Shown: positions 8,967 through 17,462 of the stretch, piece after piece
Position numbering within the stretch: position 1 is the stretch's first letter
Layout: each line of letters begins with the position of its first letter
DNA from: Alphaproteobacteria bacterium
GTDB lineage: Bacteria > Pseudomonadota > Alphaproteobacteria > Caulobacterales > Parvularculaceae
DNA length: 52,912 nt
Reading direction: 5' to 3'
NCBI GenBank assembly: GCA_016125425.1
Contig: WGLT01000021.1
Span: forward strand, 1 to 52,912
Translations under genes and position numbers: made by a program
Notes under the pieces: model-generated
Told to the model about the DNA's origin: nothing
Database searches by the model: none
The model's input: the letters and a program-made list of their open reading frames with translations, nothing else

Positions 8967-9986
8967 ATGAGCGCGCCTTCACCGCAGCCGCTCGCTCTCA
9001 CCATGGGCGAGCCGGGCGGCGTCGGCGGCGAGATCGCCGTCAAGGCCTGGCGCGCTTTGGCCGGGGCGGGACCGGCGTTCTTCGCGATAGACGATCCTGC
9101 GAGGCTCGCCGCGCTCGGCGCGCCGGTCGCTGAGATCAACACGCCGGAGGCTGCGGCCGCGGCTTTCAGCGCGCGTCTGCCTGTATTGCCGCTCGATGCG
9201 CGCGTCGAAGCGCGGCCCGGCGTCGCAGACGCGATGAATGCGCCCCATGTCATCTCTTCGATTCGCCGCGCAGTCGCTCTTGCGCTTTCGGGCGCCGCTT
9301 CCGGGGTCGTCACCAATCCGTTGCAAAAGGCGAGCCTCATCGCATCGGGATTCGAATTTCCAGGGCATACGGAGTTTCTCGGAAAGCTGACGGAAAGCGC
9401 GCCGATGGCCCGGCCCGGCTTGCATCGCGGTCCGGTTATGATGATCGCAGGACCGTCTTTGAAGACCGTGCCGGTGACGGTCCATGCGCCGCTTGTTCAA
9501 GCGGTGCGGTCGCTGACGAGCGGCATGATCGTTGAGAAAGCGATCGTCGTTGCGGAAGCGCTGGCGATTGATTTCGGACTGGAGGCGCCGCGTCTCGCGC
9601 TCGCGGGCGTCAATCCGCATGCGGGCGAGGACGGCGCTCTGGGATCCGAAGACCGCGAAATTATCGCGCCCGCGGTCGAGGCGCTGCGCAAGGCGGGGGT
9701 CGAGGCGATCGGACCGCTTTCCGCCGACACGATGTTTCATGAAGAGGCGCGCGCGCGTTATGACGCGGCGATCTGCATGTATCACGATCAGGCGCTGATC
9801 CCCGCCAAGACGCTCGCCTTCCATGAGGCCGTGAACGTGACGCTCGGCCTGCCGATCGTGCGGACCTCGCCTGATCACGGCACCGCGCTCGACATTGCAG
9901 GCGAGGGGATCGCGCGCGCCGATAGCCTGATCGCCGCGATCAGGCTCGCCGGAGACATCGCCGCGCGGCGCGCGCGCCTGCGATGA
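8967..9986 (+). CDS. pdxA: 4-hydroxythreonine-4-phosphate dehydrogenase
   Basis: It oxidises 4-phosphohydroxy-L-threonine in the DXP-dependent pathway to pyridoxal phosphate, in the cytosol. The 339-residue protein has the family opening ('LTMGEPGGVGGEI'), the substrate segment 'VVTNPLQKASL', and the three metal-binding histidine contexts 'GHTEFLG' (about 134), 'YHDQALIPAK' (about 272) and 'SPDHGTALDIAG' (about 300). It starts six bases after surA, and its stop region overlaps the rsmA start by four bases, so it is co-translated with its neighbours. Confidence 0.96.
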   Translation: MSAPSPQPLALTMGEPGGVGGEIAVKAWRALAGAGPAFFAIDDPARLAALGAPVAEINTPEAAAAAFSARLPVLPLDARVEARPGVADAMNAPHVISSIRRAVALALSGAASGVVTNPLQKASLIASGFEFPGHTEFLGKLTESAPMARPGLHRGPVMMIAGPSLKTVPVTVHAPLVQAVRSLTSGMIVEKAIVVAEALAIDFGLEAPRLALAGVNPHAGEDGALGSEDREIIAPAVEALRKAGVEAIGPLSADTMFHEEARARYDAAICMYHDQALIPAKTLAFHEAVNVTLGLPIVRTSPDHGTALDIAGEGIARADSLIAAIRLAGDIAARRARLR

Positions 9987-10804
9987 GCGCTGACCTGCCG
10001 CCGCTTCGCGATGTCATCGCTCGCCACGATCTTGGCGCGAAAAAAGCGCTCGGCCAGCATTTTCTTCTCGATCTCAATCTGACGCGGAAGATCGCGCGCG
10101 CGGCCGAAATCGGCTCTGGCGATGTCGTATTGGAAATCGGCCCCGGTCCGGGCGGGCTGACGCGGGCGCTTCTGGACGCCGGCGCGCATGTCGTCGCCGT
10201 CGAACGCGACGCGCGTTGTCTTGCAGCGCTGCAAGAGCTCGGCGCGGCTTATCCAGGCGCGCTCGCCGTCATTGAGGGCGACGCATTGACATTCGACGAG
10301 CGGGCGATCGCGGGCGCCGAGCCGATGAAGATCGTCGCCAATCTTCCCTACAATATTTCGACCGAGCTCTTGATCAAATGGCTGCGCGCCAATTGCCGCG
10401 AACCGGCGCTGTGGCGGCGTATGGCGCTCATGTTCCAAAAGGAAGTCGCCGACCGAATTCTCGCCGCGCCCGGCTCGAAAACCTATGGGCGCCTTTCGGT
10501 GATCGCGCAGGCGGCGAGCCGTCCCACGCGCGCCTTCGATCTTCCGGCGCGCGCTTTCACGCCGCCGCCGAAAGTCGATTCCTCGGTTGTCGTGTTTGCG
10601 CCCGCCGCCGAACCGGTCCGCGATATTGCTGCGATCGAGCGCGTTACGCAGGCGGCGTTTTCGCAGCGGCGGAAAATGCTTCGCGTCTCGCTGAAGGCGC
10701 TTTGGGGCGCGCAGACGGAGCGCCGCCTCGCCGAGGCCGGCGTGCGCGCGACTGACCGCGCCGAGAACGTCTCCGTCGCGCAGTATCTTGCGCTGGCGCG
10801 CTGA
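9983..10804 (+). CDS. rsmA: 16S rRNA dimethyladenosine transferase (RsmA/KsgA)
   Basis: It dimethylates the two adjacent adenines near the 3' end of 16S rRNA with S-adenosylmethionine, a late step in small-subunit maturation. The 273 residues show 'KKALGQHFLLDLNL', the SAM-binding loop 'VLEIGPGPGGLTRALL' at about 49-64, and the catalytic 'NLPYNIS' motif at about 119. The ATG lies inside the pdxA stop (ATGA). It closes the lptF-to-rsmA run; the next gene on this strand starts about 115 bases later and is unrelated. Confidence 0.97.
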   Translation: MSADLPPLRDVIARHDLGAKKALGQHFLLDLNLTRKIARAAEIGSGDVVLEIGPGPGGLTRALLDAGAHVVAVERDARCLAALQELGAAYPGALAVIEGDALTFDERAIAGAEPMKIVANLPYNISTELLIKWLRANCREPALWRRMALMFQKEVADRILAAPGSKTYGRLSVIAQAASRPTRAFDLPARAFTPPPKVDSSVVVFAPAAEPVRDIAAIERVTQAAFSQRRKMLRVSLKALWGAQTERRLAEAGVRATDRAENVSVAQYLALAR

Positions 10805-10918
10805 GCGCGCGGCGCTCCGAATTTGATCCGGCGCAAAAGCGGGCTGGAGCGCCATTGCAGACGCGTGCAGAGCGCGCTTATGTGCAGGGTCAGAATTGAA
10901 AAGATCCAGGGTTCAGTG

Positions 10919-11674
10919 ATGTCCGACAGCGGCGCCGCCCCGATATTGCGCATTAACCCGACGCTCGATCTCGCCCCCTACGCGCAGATTTATGCGCAAC
11001 GCGGAATCGTTCAGATTCCGGGCGTGCTGGAACCGGCATGCGCCGAAGTTCTGGCCGAAACGGTCGCAAAAGCCACGCCTTGGCGGGTCCTGTTCACCGA
11101 TAAGGATGACAATCCGATCCATTTTTCGCCTGAGGAGTTGCAGGCGATGGGAAAGGAGAGGTTCCAGGCGCTCGCAGCCGACGCGCTCGCGCGCGCACGA
11201 CAGAATCGCGGCTATTTTTATGACGCCTATCCGATGATCGAGGCCTATTTGAAGGGCTGGGACCCAGGCAATCCGATTCATCAAGTCACAGAATTCATCA
11301 ACAGCCCGGAATATTTGGATCTCGGCCGTCGCGTCACGGGCGTTTCCGGCATCACGAAGGCTGACGCGCACGCCACACGCTATCGGCCGGGTCATTTCCT
11401 GACACGCCATCTGGACTACGGCGAGGATCGCGAACGGCGCGCCGCCTATGTGCTCGGTCTTACCAAGGGCTGGGAGCCGGATTGGGGCGGCCTGCTTTTA
11501 TTTCTCAATCAGAAGCAGGATGTTACCGAAGGTTATTTGCCGCGATTCAACGTGCTGACGATATTCGACATCAAATATCTCCACACGGTGACTCAGGTGA
11601 CGACCTTTGCGGGCGCGAACCGCATTTCAGTGACGGGCTGGTTCCGGGACGATCCTGCCGCCGTTCGGAGTTAG
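10919..11674 (+). CDS. 2-oxoglutarate/Fe(II)-dependent oxygenase, prolyl-4-hydroxylase-like
   Basis: A putative non-haem iron dioxygenase; the substrate is unknown. With ATG 10919 the product has 251 residues. The double-stranded beta-helix ligands can be seen: the HxD pair in 'TRHLDYGED', a distal His in 'KYLHTVTQV', and the 2-oxoglutarate-binding Arg in 'ANRISVTGWFRDD'. This layout, including 'LLLFLNQ', matches small bacterial P4Hc/SM-20-like proteins. A longer reading from 10823 adds 32 residues without family resemblance. The gene converges with pspF and the two stops overlap by four bases (TTAG). A short AGGG before the start is a weak ribosome site. Confidence 0.82.
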   Translation: MSDSGAAPILRINPTLDLAPYAQIYAQRGIVQIPGVLEPACAEVLAETVAKATPWRVLFTDKDDNPIHFSPEELQAMGKERFQALAADALARARQNRGYFYDAYPMIEAYLKGWDPGNPIHQVTEFINSPEYLDLGRRVTGVSGITKADAHATRYRPGHFLTRHLDYGEDRERRAAYVLGLTKGWEPDWGGLLLFLNQKQDVTEGYLPRFNVLTIFDIKYLHTVTQVTTFAGANRISVTGWFRDDPAAVRS

Positions 11675-12720
11675 CTGTCACGGCCGGCGCCGCCAAGACC
11701 GTGTTTTCGGACCAGCCCGCGCATCTGATCATAGGTGAGATTTAGATAGCTGGCCGCGCGTTTCTGGCTGTAGCCGGAGCGCGCGAGCGCTTCTTCGACC
11801 CATTCGCGCTCGACCGCATCGAGGCGCGCGCGCAGATCGAATCCCTTGTCCGCGGGCGGATCGGCCGGCAGGGCGGGCGCGTGGGAAAATGCGGGCGCTT
11901 CGAGACGCGCCGCCGGCCGGTGCGCGCTGTCAAACGGGTCGATGACGACGGCGTCGACGGGGCCGGTGCGGCCGTCGGCGACCCAGCGGTGAAAAGAGCG
12001 TTCGGACGCATTCTTCAGCTCACGGACATTACCGGGCCAGTCATGTCGGACAAACGCGCCCATTGCGCTCGGCGTGAAGCCTTCGAAACGGATAGGCTCG
12101 CCGCGCGCGGAAAGCTCGCGCGCAAAAGCGTTCGCGAAATGCGCGGCGAGAAGCGGAATGTCCTCTTTGCGCGCGCGCAAGGGCGGGGCGACGATCACAT
12201 CGAAGGCGAGGCGATCGAGCAGGTCGGCGCGGAATTTCCCTTCCGCCGCGCGGGCTGACAGGTCGACATTCGAGGCGGCGACGATGCGGACATTTGCGTT
12301 CAGGGTCGATTCGCCGCCGAGCCGCTCGAATTCGCCGTATTCAATCACTCGCAGCAGCTTTTCCTGAACCCTGAGGCTCGCCGAAGCGATTTCGTCCAGG
12401 AAAAGAGTTCCTCCTTGGGCGCGCTCGAAGCGGCCATGGCGACGCGCGCGCGCGCCGGTGAAGGCGCCGGCTTCATGACCGAAGAGTTCGCTCTCCAGCA
12501 ACTCCTCCGAAAGCGCCGCGCAGTTCAACTTGACGAGCGGGCCTTCCCAGCGCGGGGAGAGATAGTGAATGCGCCCCGCGAGGAGCTCTTTGCCGGACCC
12601 TCTTTCGCCGACGATGAGGAGGGGGCGGTCGAGATTCGCCGCGGCCGACGCATGAGCGAGGGCGTCGAGAAAGGCCGGCGCTTGCCCGATGAGTTCGGGA
12701 GGCTGTCTGGGCGAATCCAT
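11671..12720 (-). CDS. pspF: PspF sigma-54-dependent activator of the phage-shock operon
   Basis: An AAA+ enhancer-binding protein that drives sigma-54 RNA polymerase at the psp promoter and is normally held inactive by PspA. The 349-residue protein has no receiver or GAF domain, as expected for PspF: Walker A 'GERGSGKE' near residue 38, the sigma-54 contact loop GAFTGA near 84, Walker B 'GGTLFLDEI' near 105, and a Fis-type helix-turn-helix at the C-terminus ('GYSQKRAASYLNLT'). I chose ATG 12720; a TTG two codons earlier is possible. It is divergent from the psp genes across a 198-base region with a sigma-54 promoter. Confidence 0.93.
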   Translation of the reverse strand: MDSPRQPPELIGQAPAFLDALAHASAAANLDRPLLIVGERGSGKELLAGRIHYLSPRWEGPLVKLNCAALSEELLESELFGHEAGAFTGARARRHGRFERAQGGTLFLDEIASASLRVQEKLLRVIEYGEFERLGGESTLNANVRIVAASNVDLSARAAEGKFRADLLDRLAFDVIVAPPLRARKEDIPLLAAHFANAFARELSARGEPIRFEGFTPSAMGAFVRHDWPGNVRELKNASERSFHRWVADGRTGPVDAVVIDPFDSAHRPAARLEAPAFSHAPALPADPPADKGFDLRARLDAVEREWVEEALARSGYSQKRAASYLNLTYDQMRGLVRKHGLGGAGRDS

Positions 12721-12755
12721 AGGCAAAAGATACCATCAAAATGAGGTAAATAAAA

Positions 12756-12849
12756 CCGATATAGCGGTGAATTACGCCGATACTATCCGGCGGGCGGTTG
12801 GCGTCCCTCAGAAAAAACACAGGAAAAACAATGCATTATAAGGAAAAAC
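12756..12849. promoter_or_regulatory. Possible PspF upstream activating region with phased direct repeats
   Basis: Upstream of the sigma-54 promoter are two direct-repeat pairs: CCGATA at 12756-12761 and 12777-12782 (21 bases apart) and AGGAAAAAC at 12821-12829 and 12841-12849 (20 bases apart). Both spacings are close to two helical turns, so bound proteins would sit on the same DNA face. PspF enhancer sites are expected in this interval. Which of these repeats, if either, is the site cannot be told from sequence alone. Confidence 0.3.
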
Positions 12850-12854
12850 GGGAG

Positions 12855-12871
12855 TTGGCATGGCTTTCGCA
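12855..12871 (+). promoter_or_regulatory. Sigma-54 (-24/-12) promoter of the psp operon
   Basis: TTGGCATGGCTTTCGCA fits the sigma-54 consensus TTGGCACGG-N3-TTGCA with exact -24 GG and -12 GC spacing and two mismatches. It lies about 48 bases before the first ORF of the psp transcript and faces away from pspF, the matching activator, so the genetic context agrees with the motif. Confidence 0.9.
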
Positions 12872-12918
12872 ATAAGGCGGTTAACAAGAGAGCCGAAAGG
12901 CGGAGTCAGGAGAGCAAG

Positions 12919-13050
12919 ATGAGCTATTACCGCTATGACGATCGCGACTTGGACTGGGAGACGCGCTTCCGGCGCGCCTGCCGGAGCCGTCAGGGCTTCG
13001 CGTGGGGCGCCTTCCTCATTGGTTTCATCCTCGGCGGCATTATCTTCTAG
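12919..13050 (+). CDS. Small membrane peptide, first ORF of the psp transcript
   Basis: A 43-residue ORF with a good ribosome site (AGGAGAG, then ATG 12919) directly after the sigma-54 promoter and 12 bases before pspA. The N-terminal half is charged and Tyr/Asp/Arg-rich (MSYYRYDDRDLDWETRF); the C-terminal half (about residues 25-43, 'GFAWGAFLIGFILGGIIF') is one glycine-rich membrane helix running to the last residue. I do not recognise the family. It could sense or anchor PspA at the membrane, or tune the PspB/PspC complex; that is inference from position only. It is too short for many gene finders. Confidence 0.72.
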   Translation: MSYYRYDDRDLDWETRFRRACRSRQGFAWGAFLIGFILGGIIF

Positions 13051-13062
13051 GGAGACAGAGCC

Positions 13063-13737
13063 ATGGGCGTTTTTTCCAGACTGAGCGACATCATCAACTC
13101 CAACATCAACGCGATGCTCGACAGGGCCGAGGATCCGGAGAAGATCGTTCGCCTGATCATCCAGGAGATGGAGGACACTCTCGTCGAGGTGAGGAGCCGC
13201 GCCGCGCGCGCCATCGCCGACAAAAAAGAGGTCGAGCGCAAGAAAGCGGAATTCGAGGCCCGCGCGAATGAGTGGGAGTCAAAGGCCGAGCTGGCCATCG
13301 CCAAAGGCCGCGACGATCTCGCCAAGGGCGCCATCGCTGCAAAGCGCAAGGCGCAGGAAATGGTCGAGCTGTTCGACAAGGAATTCCAAGCGATCGATCA
13401 GAGTCTCGTAAAGGCCAATGACGATCTCGAAAAGCTGCAGAGCAAGCTGAAGGAAGCCAAAGCCAAGCAGCGTTCGCTTGAAATCCGCCGCAACGTCGCC
13501 GCCGACAGCGTGAAGGTGAACCGCCATGTCTATGACGGACGGATCGATGAAGCGATGGCGCGCTATGAACGCTATGAGCGGCGCATCGACGAATTGGAGG
13601 CTGAGGCGGAAAGCTACGTCATGGGACGAAAGCGCTCGCTCGAAGACGAGTTCAGAGAGCTCGAAGCCGAAGATGACGTTAACGCTGAATTCGAAGCACT
13701 GAAACAGCGCGTCGCCGGCCGGGCGAGCAATTCCTAG
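13063..13737 (+). CDS. pspA: Phage shock protein A
   Basis: A peripheral inner-membrane protein of the PspA/IM30/ESCRT-III family that binds stressed membranes and inhibits PspF when free. The 224 residues start with the amphipathic helix 'MGVFSRLSDIINSNINAMLD', followed by 'AEDPEKIVRLIIQEMEDTL' and long coiled coils rich in Lys, Glu and Ala to the end, as in the family (E. coli 222 residues). GGGAGA precedes the ATG. It follows the small membrane peptide and precedes pspB and pspC, all under the sigma-54 promoter. Confidence 0.97.
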   Translation: MGVFSRLSDIINSNINAMLDRAEDPEKIVRLIIQEMEDTLVEVRSRAARAIADKKEVERKKAEFEARANEWESKAELAIAKGRDDLAKGAIAAKRKAQEMVELFDKEFQAIDQSLVKANDDLEKLQSKLKEAKAKQRSLEIRRNVAADSVKVNRHVYDGRIDEAMARYERYERRIDELEAEAESYVMGRKRSLEDEFRELEAEDDVNAEFEALKQRVAGRASNS

Positions 13738-13766
13738 CGCGCGGGAAAGAGGAAGGGGCGACTCTG

Positions 13767-14012
13767 ATGTCCGAAGCACCAATGATCGTCGCGATCGTCG
13801 CGCTGGTTTTCATCGCGTTTCCCGCGACCATCATGCACTACGTCACGGAATGGCGGAAAACGAAGTCGCTTTCCGCCGACGACGAACGCCTTGTCGACGA
13901 TCTGTGGAAGACGGCGCAGCGCCTCGAGCGCCGCGTCGACGCCCTGGAGACGATCCTCGACAAGGAAGCCCCGACCTGGCGGCAGGACTATAAGGAACGG
14001 CCCCATGCCTGA
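13767..14012 (+). CDS. pspB: Phage shock protein B
   Basis: A small inner-membrane partner of PspC that helps release PspF from PspA under envelope stress. The 81 residues show one N-terminal membrane helix (about 6-25, 'MIVAIVALVFIAFPATIMHYV') and a charged cytoplasmic coiled coil with the family pattern 'DDLWKTAQRLERRVDALETILD'. The ribosome site is within GAGGAAGGGGCGACTCTG. The last eight bases overlap the start of pspC, so these two are probably made together. Confidence 0.93.
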   Translation: MSEAPMIVAIVALVFIAFPATIMHYVTEWRKTKSLSADDERLVDDLWKTAQRLERRVDALETILDKEAPTWRQDYKERPHA

Positions 14013-14484
14013 CCGTCATTATCATCATCATGACCACCACCATTATGACGATGATCGGTCGGGATACGCCTATCGCGCGGGAGAGCCGGGGCCGGGGCCG
14101 AATCTGCACCGTCTTCGCCGCAATACGCGGCGGGGCAAGATCGCCGGCGTGTGCGCCGGGCTCGCCGATTATTTCGATTGGCGCGTCAAATGGATTCGAC
14201 TGGCCTTCATTCTCGGTACGGTGTTTTTCTTCCCGATGCCGATCATAATCTACGGCGCGCTCGCCGTCGTCCTGAAGCCGAACCGCTTTGGAAGTCCGGC
14301 GTATCAATCGTCGGAGGAAGAGCGCTTCTGGCGAAATTTTTCTGTGCGTCCCCGAGAGACGTTTTCAGAGCTAAAGCATCGGTTCAGGGCTCTCGACGCA
14401 AGAGTCGAGCAAATGGAATACGCCGTCACTTCGAGCGAGTACGGCCTGAGGAAACAATTCCGCGATCTCGAACGCGGACTGTGA
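14005..14484 (+). CDS. pspC: Phage shock protein C with a His/Asp-rich N-terminus
   Basis: A membrane sensor/effector that works with PspB. With ATG 14005 the protein has 159 residues: a His/Tyr/Asp-rich head (about 4-18, HYHHHDHHHYDDD), the PspC domain 'NTRRGKIAGVCAGLADYFDW' at about 38-57, a membrane helix ('LAFILGTVFFFPMPIIIYGALAV'), and a C-terminal amphipathic helix with 'LDARVEQMEYAVTS' as in E. coli PspC. The start is inside pspB. The His-rich head is not part of the usual family core and might bind metal; this is unproven. Confidence 0.93.
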   Translation: MPDRHYHHHDHHHYDDDRSGYAYRAGEPGPGPNLHRLRRNTRRGKIAGVCAGLADYFDWRVKWIRLAFILGTVFFFPMPIIIYGALAVVLKPNRFGSPAYQSSEEERFWRNFSVRPRETFSELKHRFRALDARVEQMEYAVTSSEYGLRKQFRDLERGL

Positions 14485-14509
14485 GTTCAATCGATTAGGC
14501 GGATATCGA

Positions 14510-14528
14510 CCGGCCTGTTTCGGGCCGG
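14510..14528. repeat. Hairpin between pspC and the 55-residue ORF
   Basis: CCGGCC and GGCCGG (perfect six-base arms) enclose a seven-base loop, TGTTTCG. There is no T run after it, so it is not a classical intrinsic terminator. It could be an mRNA processing or stabilising structure between pspC and the next small ORF. Confidence 0.4.
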
Positions 14529-14570
14529 CAGGGGACCTGCGTCCGCCGGTCAGGAAGACGGGAGAGAAAG

Positions 14571-14738
14571 ATGGCCGCTCCAGCAATGATCCTTGTGAGG
14601 ATCGCCGCGGCGTTGACGCTCGCGGCCATAGCCGCTGCGTCCTTTTCGATCACGCCGAGCGCTTCGGTCGCGGGGCCGTCGGTCGTGAGCGGGCAGTTTG
14701 CGGCGACGAAAGACTGTTGTTTCGCCGTCATATTCTAG
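14571..14738 (+). CDS. Small exported or membrane peptide, function unknown
   Basis: A 55-residue ORF with a strong ribosome site (GGGAGAGA, seven bases upstream). It has one hydrophobic segment (about residues 6-25, 'MILVRIAAALTLAAIAAASF') that could be a signal peptide or membrane helix, a Ser/Ala/Val-rich linker, and an unusual end 'KDCCFAVIF' with adjacent cysteines. It lies 86 bases after pspC on the same strand and before ppx, so it may be the last gene of the psp transcript. I do not recognise the family. The Cys pair could bind metal or form disulfides. Confidence 0.5.
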   Translation: MAAPAMILVRIAAALTLAAIAAASFSITPSASVAGPSVVSGQFAATKDCCFAVIF

Positions 14739-14824
14739 GCGGCCATTGCCGGGCCGCCGCCCCTCCGATAGGCTCGCGCCGCCCTGGGCCCCGATCCGGC
14801 GGGCCCGCAGCGAGGACGCAAAAG

Positions 14825-15955
14825 GTGGCAGAGGGGAAACGCCGGCGGCGCGGACCGCGTCGACGGCGCGAATCGGCGGAAAAGACGGGCGGCGGCTCCG
14901 CCGCCGTCAAAGCCAGAGAAACTTCCAAAGACAGAGAAACTTCGCGACATGCATCCTCCGCGCCGCGAAAACGCCCGCCCGAGCGTTACGCCGCGCTCGA
15001 TCTGGGCACCAATAATTGCCGGCTTTTGATCGCCGCGCCGCGCGGGCGCGGTTTCCGCATCGTCGACGCCTATTCGCGCATCGTTCGCCTCGGGGAGGGG
15101 CTTGCGTCGACCGGCGCGCTGTCCCCGGTTGCGACGGCGCGCGCCATGGAGGCGCTTCGGATCTGCGCGGAGAAGGTCGAAAAGCGCGGCGTCACGCATA
15201 TTCGATGCATCGCGACCCAGGCTTGCCGGGCGGCTTCGAATGGGCGCGCATTTCTCGACGAAGTGAAGGCCGTCACCGGTCTCGATTTTGAAATCATACC
15301 GCCGGAAGAGGAGGCGCGGCTCTCCGTCGCCGGCTGCGGCGATCTGCTCGACGCGGATGCGCCGGCGGGTCTTGTGTTCGATATCGGCGGCGGTTCGACG
15401 GAAATTTCCTGGGTGAGACCGAAGGACGGCCGCGCGGAAATGGCGGCCTGGCACTCCATGCCGGTCGGGGTGGTCAATCTCTCCGAGCGCTGGGGCGGGC
15501 GGGAAATGGATCTCGCGACATATGAAGCCGTCGTTGACGCGGTGCGTGAGGAAATTCGCGCGGTCGGCGACCCCGCCGGGCTGCGGGAGGCGTTTGAACA
15601 GGTCGGCGCGCATTTTCTCGGCACGTCGGGAACGGTGACCTCGATCGCGGGCGTTCATCTCAAACTGCCGCGCTATCGCCGTGATCTCGTCGACGGGTTG
15701 TGGCTGACGCGCGAGGATGCGCGCGCGGTCACCGAGCGCCTCATCGCAATGGATTTCGCCGCGCGCGCCTCCGAGCCTTGCATCGGCGTCGACAGGGCGG
15801 ATCTCGTCGTTTGCGGTTGCGCCATTCTCGAAGCGCTGCTGCGCGAATGGCCGGTCGAGCGCATCAGAGTCGGCGACCGCGGGCTTCGCGAAGGCGTGCT
15901 CGCCGATCTTGCCCGCTCGGCGCGCAAAGAAAGGACGCAGCGCAGGCGCGGCTGA
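14825..15955 (+). CDS. ppx: Ppx/GppA-family exopolyphosphatase
   Basis: An ASKHA-fold phosphatase that removes phosphate from polyphosphate or converts pppGpp to ppGpp; the two roles cannot be separated by sequence. GTG 14825 gives 376 residues, with a basic, low-complexity N-terminal tail (about 1-50, rich in Arg, Lys and Ser), then 'ALDLGTNNCRLLIA' near residue 60 and 'VFDIGGGSTEISWV' near 184, and 'FLGTSGTVTSIAGVH'. This short single-module form is usual in alphaproteobacteria. A reading from 14717 would overlap the upstream small ORF and adds no family sequence. It converges with glpK with nine bases between them. Confidence 0.88.
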   Translation: MAEGKRRRRGPRRRRESAEKTGGGSAAVKARETSKDRETSRHASSAPRKRPPERYAALDLGTNNCRLLIAAPRGRGFRIVDAYSRIVRLGEGLASTGALSPVATARAMEALRICAEKVEKRGVTHIRCIATQACRAASNGRAFLDEVKAVTGLDFEIIPPEEEARLSVAGCGDLLDADAPAGLVFDIGGGSTEISWVRPKDGRAEMAAWHSMPVGVVNLSERWGGREMDLATYEAVVDAVREEIRAVGDPAGLREAFEQVGAHFLGTSGTVTSIAGVHLKLPRYRRDLVDGLWLTREDARAVTERLIAMDFAARASEPCIGVDRADLVVCGCAILEALLREWPVERIRVGDRGLREGVLADLARSARKERTQRRRG

Positions 15956-15964
15956 GATCGAGGA

Positions 15965-17452
15965 TCACTCTGCGAGCGTTCTGGAGACGGCCTTCCGCCA
16001 GCCAGCGAGCAGCCGGTCGCGGATTTGGCGATCCATTCGGGGCTCGAACCGCTTGTCGAGCGTCCAGATCCGCTCGACATCGCCCGTTGAGTCGTAGATC
16101 CCGGCCTGCATGCCGGCCAGGAACGCCGCGCCGAGCGCGGTTGTCTCCATCACTTTCGGGCGTTCGACCGGCATGGCGAGGATGTCGGCGAGAAACTGCA
16201 TCAGCCAGTCATTGGCGACCATGCCGCCGTCGACTCGCAATATTTGCGGGGCGATACCGTCGCGGGTCATCGCGCTGAGAAGATCCGCGGTTTGATAAAC
16301 GACGGATTCGAGCGCCGCGCGGGCGAACTCCGCCGGTCCGGTCGCGCGCGTCAGACCGTAGATCGCGCCGCGCGCATCAGGCGCCCAATGCGGCGCGCCG
16401 AGCCCGGTGAAGGCGGGCACGAGATAAACGCCGCCATTGTCCGAAATGGAGCGCGCAAGGCTTTCGGTTTCCGCCGCCGATTTTATGAGGCCCAGCCCGT
16501 CGCGCAGCCATTGCACGGCCGCGCCGGCGACAAAGATCGAGCCTTCAATGGCGTAATGCGTCTTTCCGCCCAGTCTCAGGGCGATCGTGCTCAACAGGTT
16601 GTTTTTCGATCGTACGATCGTCTCGCCCGTCTGCGCGACGACGAAACAGCCTGTGCCATAGGTGCTCTTGATGTCGCCCGGCGCGAAGCAGGCCTGGCCG
16701 ACGGCGGCCGCCTGCTGGTCTCCGGCCACGCCGTAAATTGGGACCGGGCGTCCGAAGACCGCCGGCGCCGTTTCGCCGAAGCCGGCGGCGCAATCGAGGA
16801 CGTCGGGCATCAGGGCGCGGGGGACGCGGAACGAACTCAGGAGATCGTCGTCCCAGTCATTCGTCCGTATGTTGAACAGACTCGTGCGAGAGGCGTTTGT
16901 CGCGTCGGTGACGTGCGCGCGGCCATCCGTGAGGCGCGCAATGAGAAAGCTGTCGACTGTGCCGAAAGCGAGCGCGCCCGCTTCGGCGCGCAGGCGCGCG
17001 CCGTCCACGGCGTCAAGAATCCAGGCGATTTTGGTCGCCGAAAAATATGGATCGAGCACGAGGCCGGTGCGCTCGCGCACCATATCTTCGAAGCCCGCTT
17101 TGCGCAGCGCGGCGCAGATGTCGGCCGTGCGCCGGTCCTGCCAAACGATCGCATTGAAGACCGGTTTGAGGCTTTCGCGCTCCCAGACGAGCGTCGTCTC
17201 GCGCTGGTTGGCGACGCCGATCGCCGCGACCCTGCCGCCTTTCGACTCCGCCTCGGCGAAGGCTTTCCGGGCGGTCTCGAGCGTCGTTCGCCAGATCGCC
17301 TCCGGGTCGTGCTCGACCCAGCCCGACTGCGGATAGATTTGCGGAAACTCCGCCTGTGAGACAGCGACGATGTCGGCCTTCCTGTCGAAGGCGATGGCGC
17401 GGCTCGACGTCGTGCCCTGGTCGATGGCGAGAAGGATATCGCGGCCCGTCAT
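15965..17452 (-). CDS. glpK: Glycerol kinase
   Basis: It phosphorylates glycerol to sn-glycerol-3-phosphate in the cytosol (FGGY family). The 495-residue protein has the full family length and hallmarks: '[16 protein letters not shown]' at the start, '[14 protein letters not shown]' near residue 80, '[15 protein letters not shown]' near 103, '[14 protein letters not shown]' near 243 and '[19 protein letters not shown]' near 406. No glpF, glpD or glpR is next to it; instead it lies ten bases after a glutathione peroxidase gene on the same strand, which suggests co-transcription without an obvious functional link. Confidence 0.96.
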   Translation of the reverse strand: MTGRDILLAIDQGTTSSRAIAFDRKADIVAVSQAEFPQIYPQSGWVEHDPEAIWRTTLETARKAFAEAESKGGRVAAIGVANQRETTLVWERESLKPVFNAIVWQDRRTADICAALRKAGFEDMVRERTGLVLDPYFSATKIAWILDAVDGARLRAEAGALAFGTVDSFLIARLTDGRAHVTDATNASRTSLFNIRTNDWDDDLLSSFRVPRALMPDVLDCAAGFGETAPAVFGRPVPIYGVAGDQQAAAVGQACFAPGDIKSTYGTGCFVVAQTGETIVRSKNNLLSTIALRLGGKTHYAIEGSIFVAGAAVQWLRDGLGLIKSAAETESLARSISDNGGVYLVPAFTGLGAPHWAPDARGAIYGLTRATGPAEFARAALESVVYQTADLLSAMTRDGIAPQILRVDGGMVANDWLMQFLADILAMPVERPKVMETTALGAAFLAGMQAGIYDSTGDVERIWTLDKRFEPRMDRQIRDRLLAGWRKAVSRTLAE

Positions 17453-17462
17453 CAGCGCCGTC

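Noticed and set aside
16244-17359. A 371-codon open frame on the plus strand
   Set aside because: Antisense to glpK, which is fully conserved.
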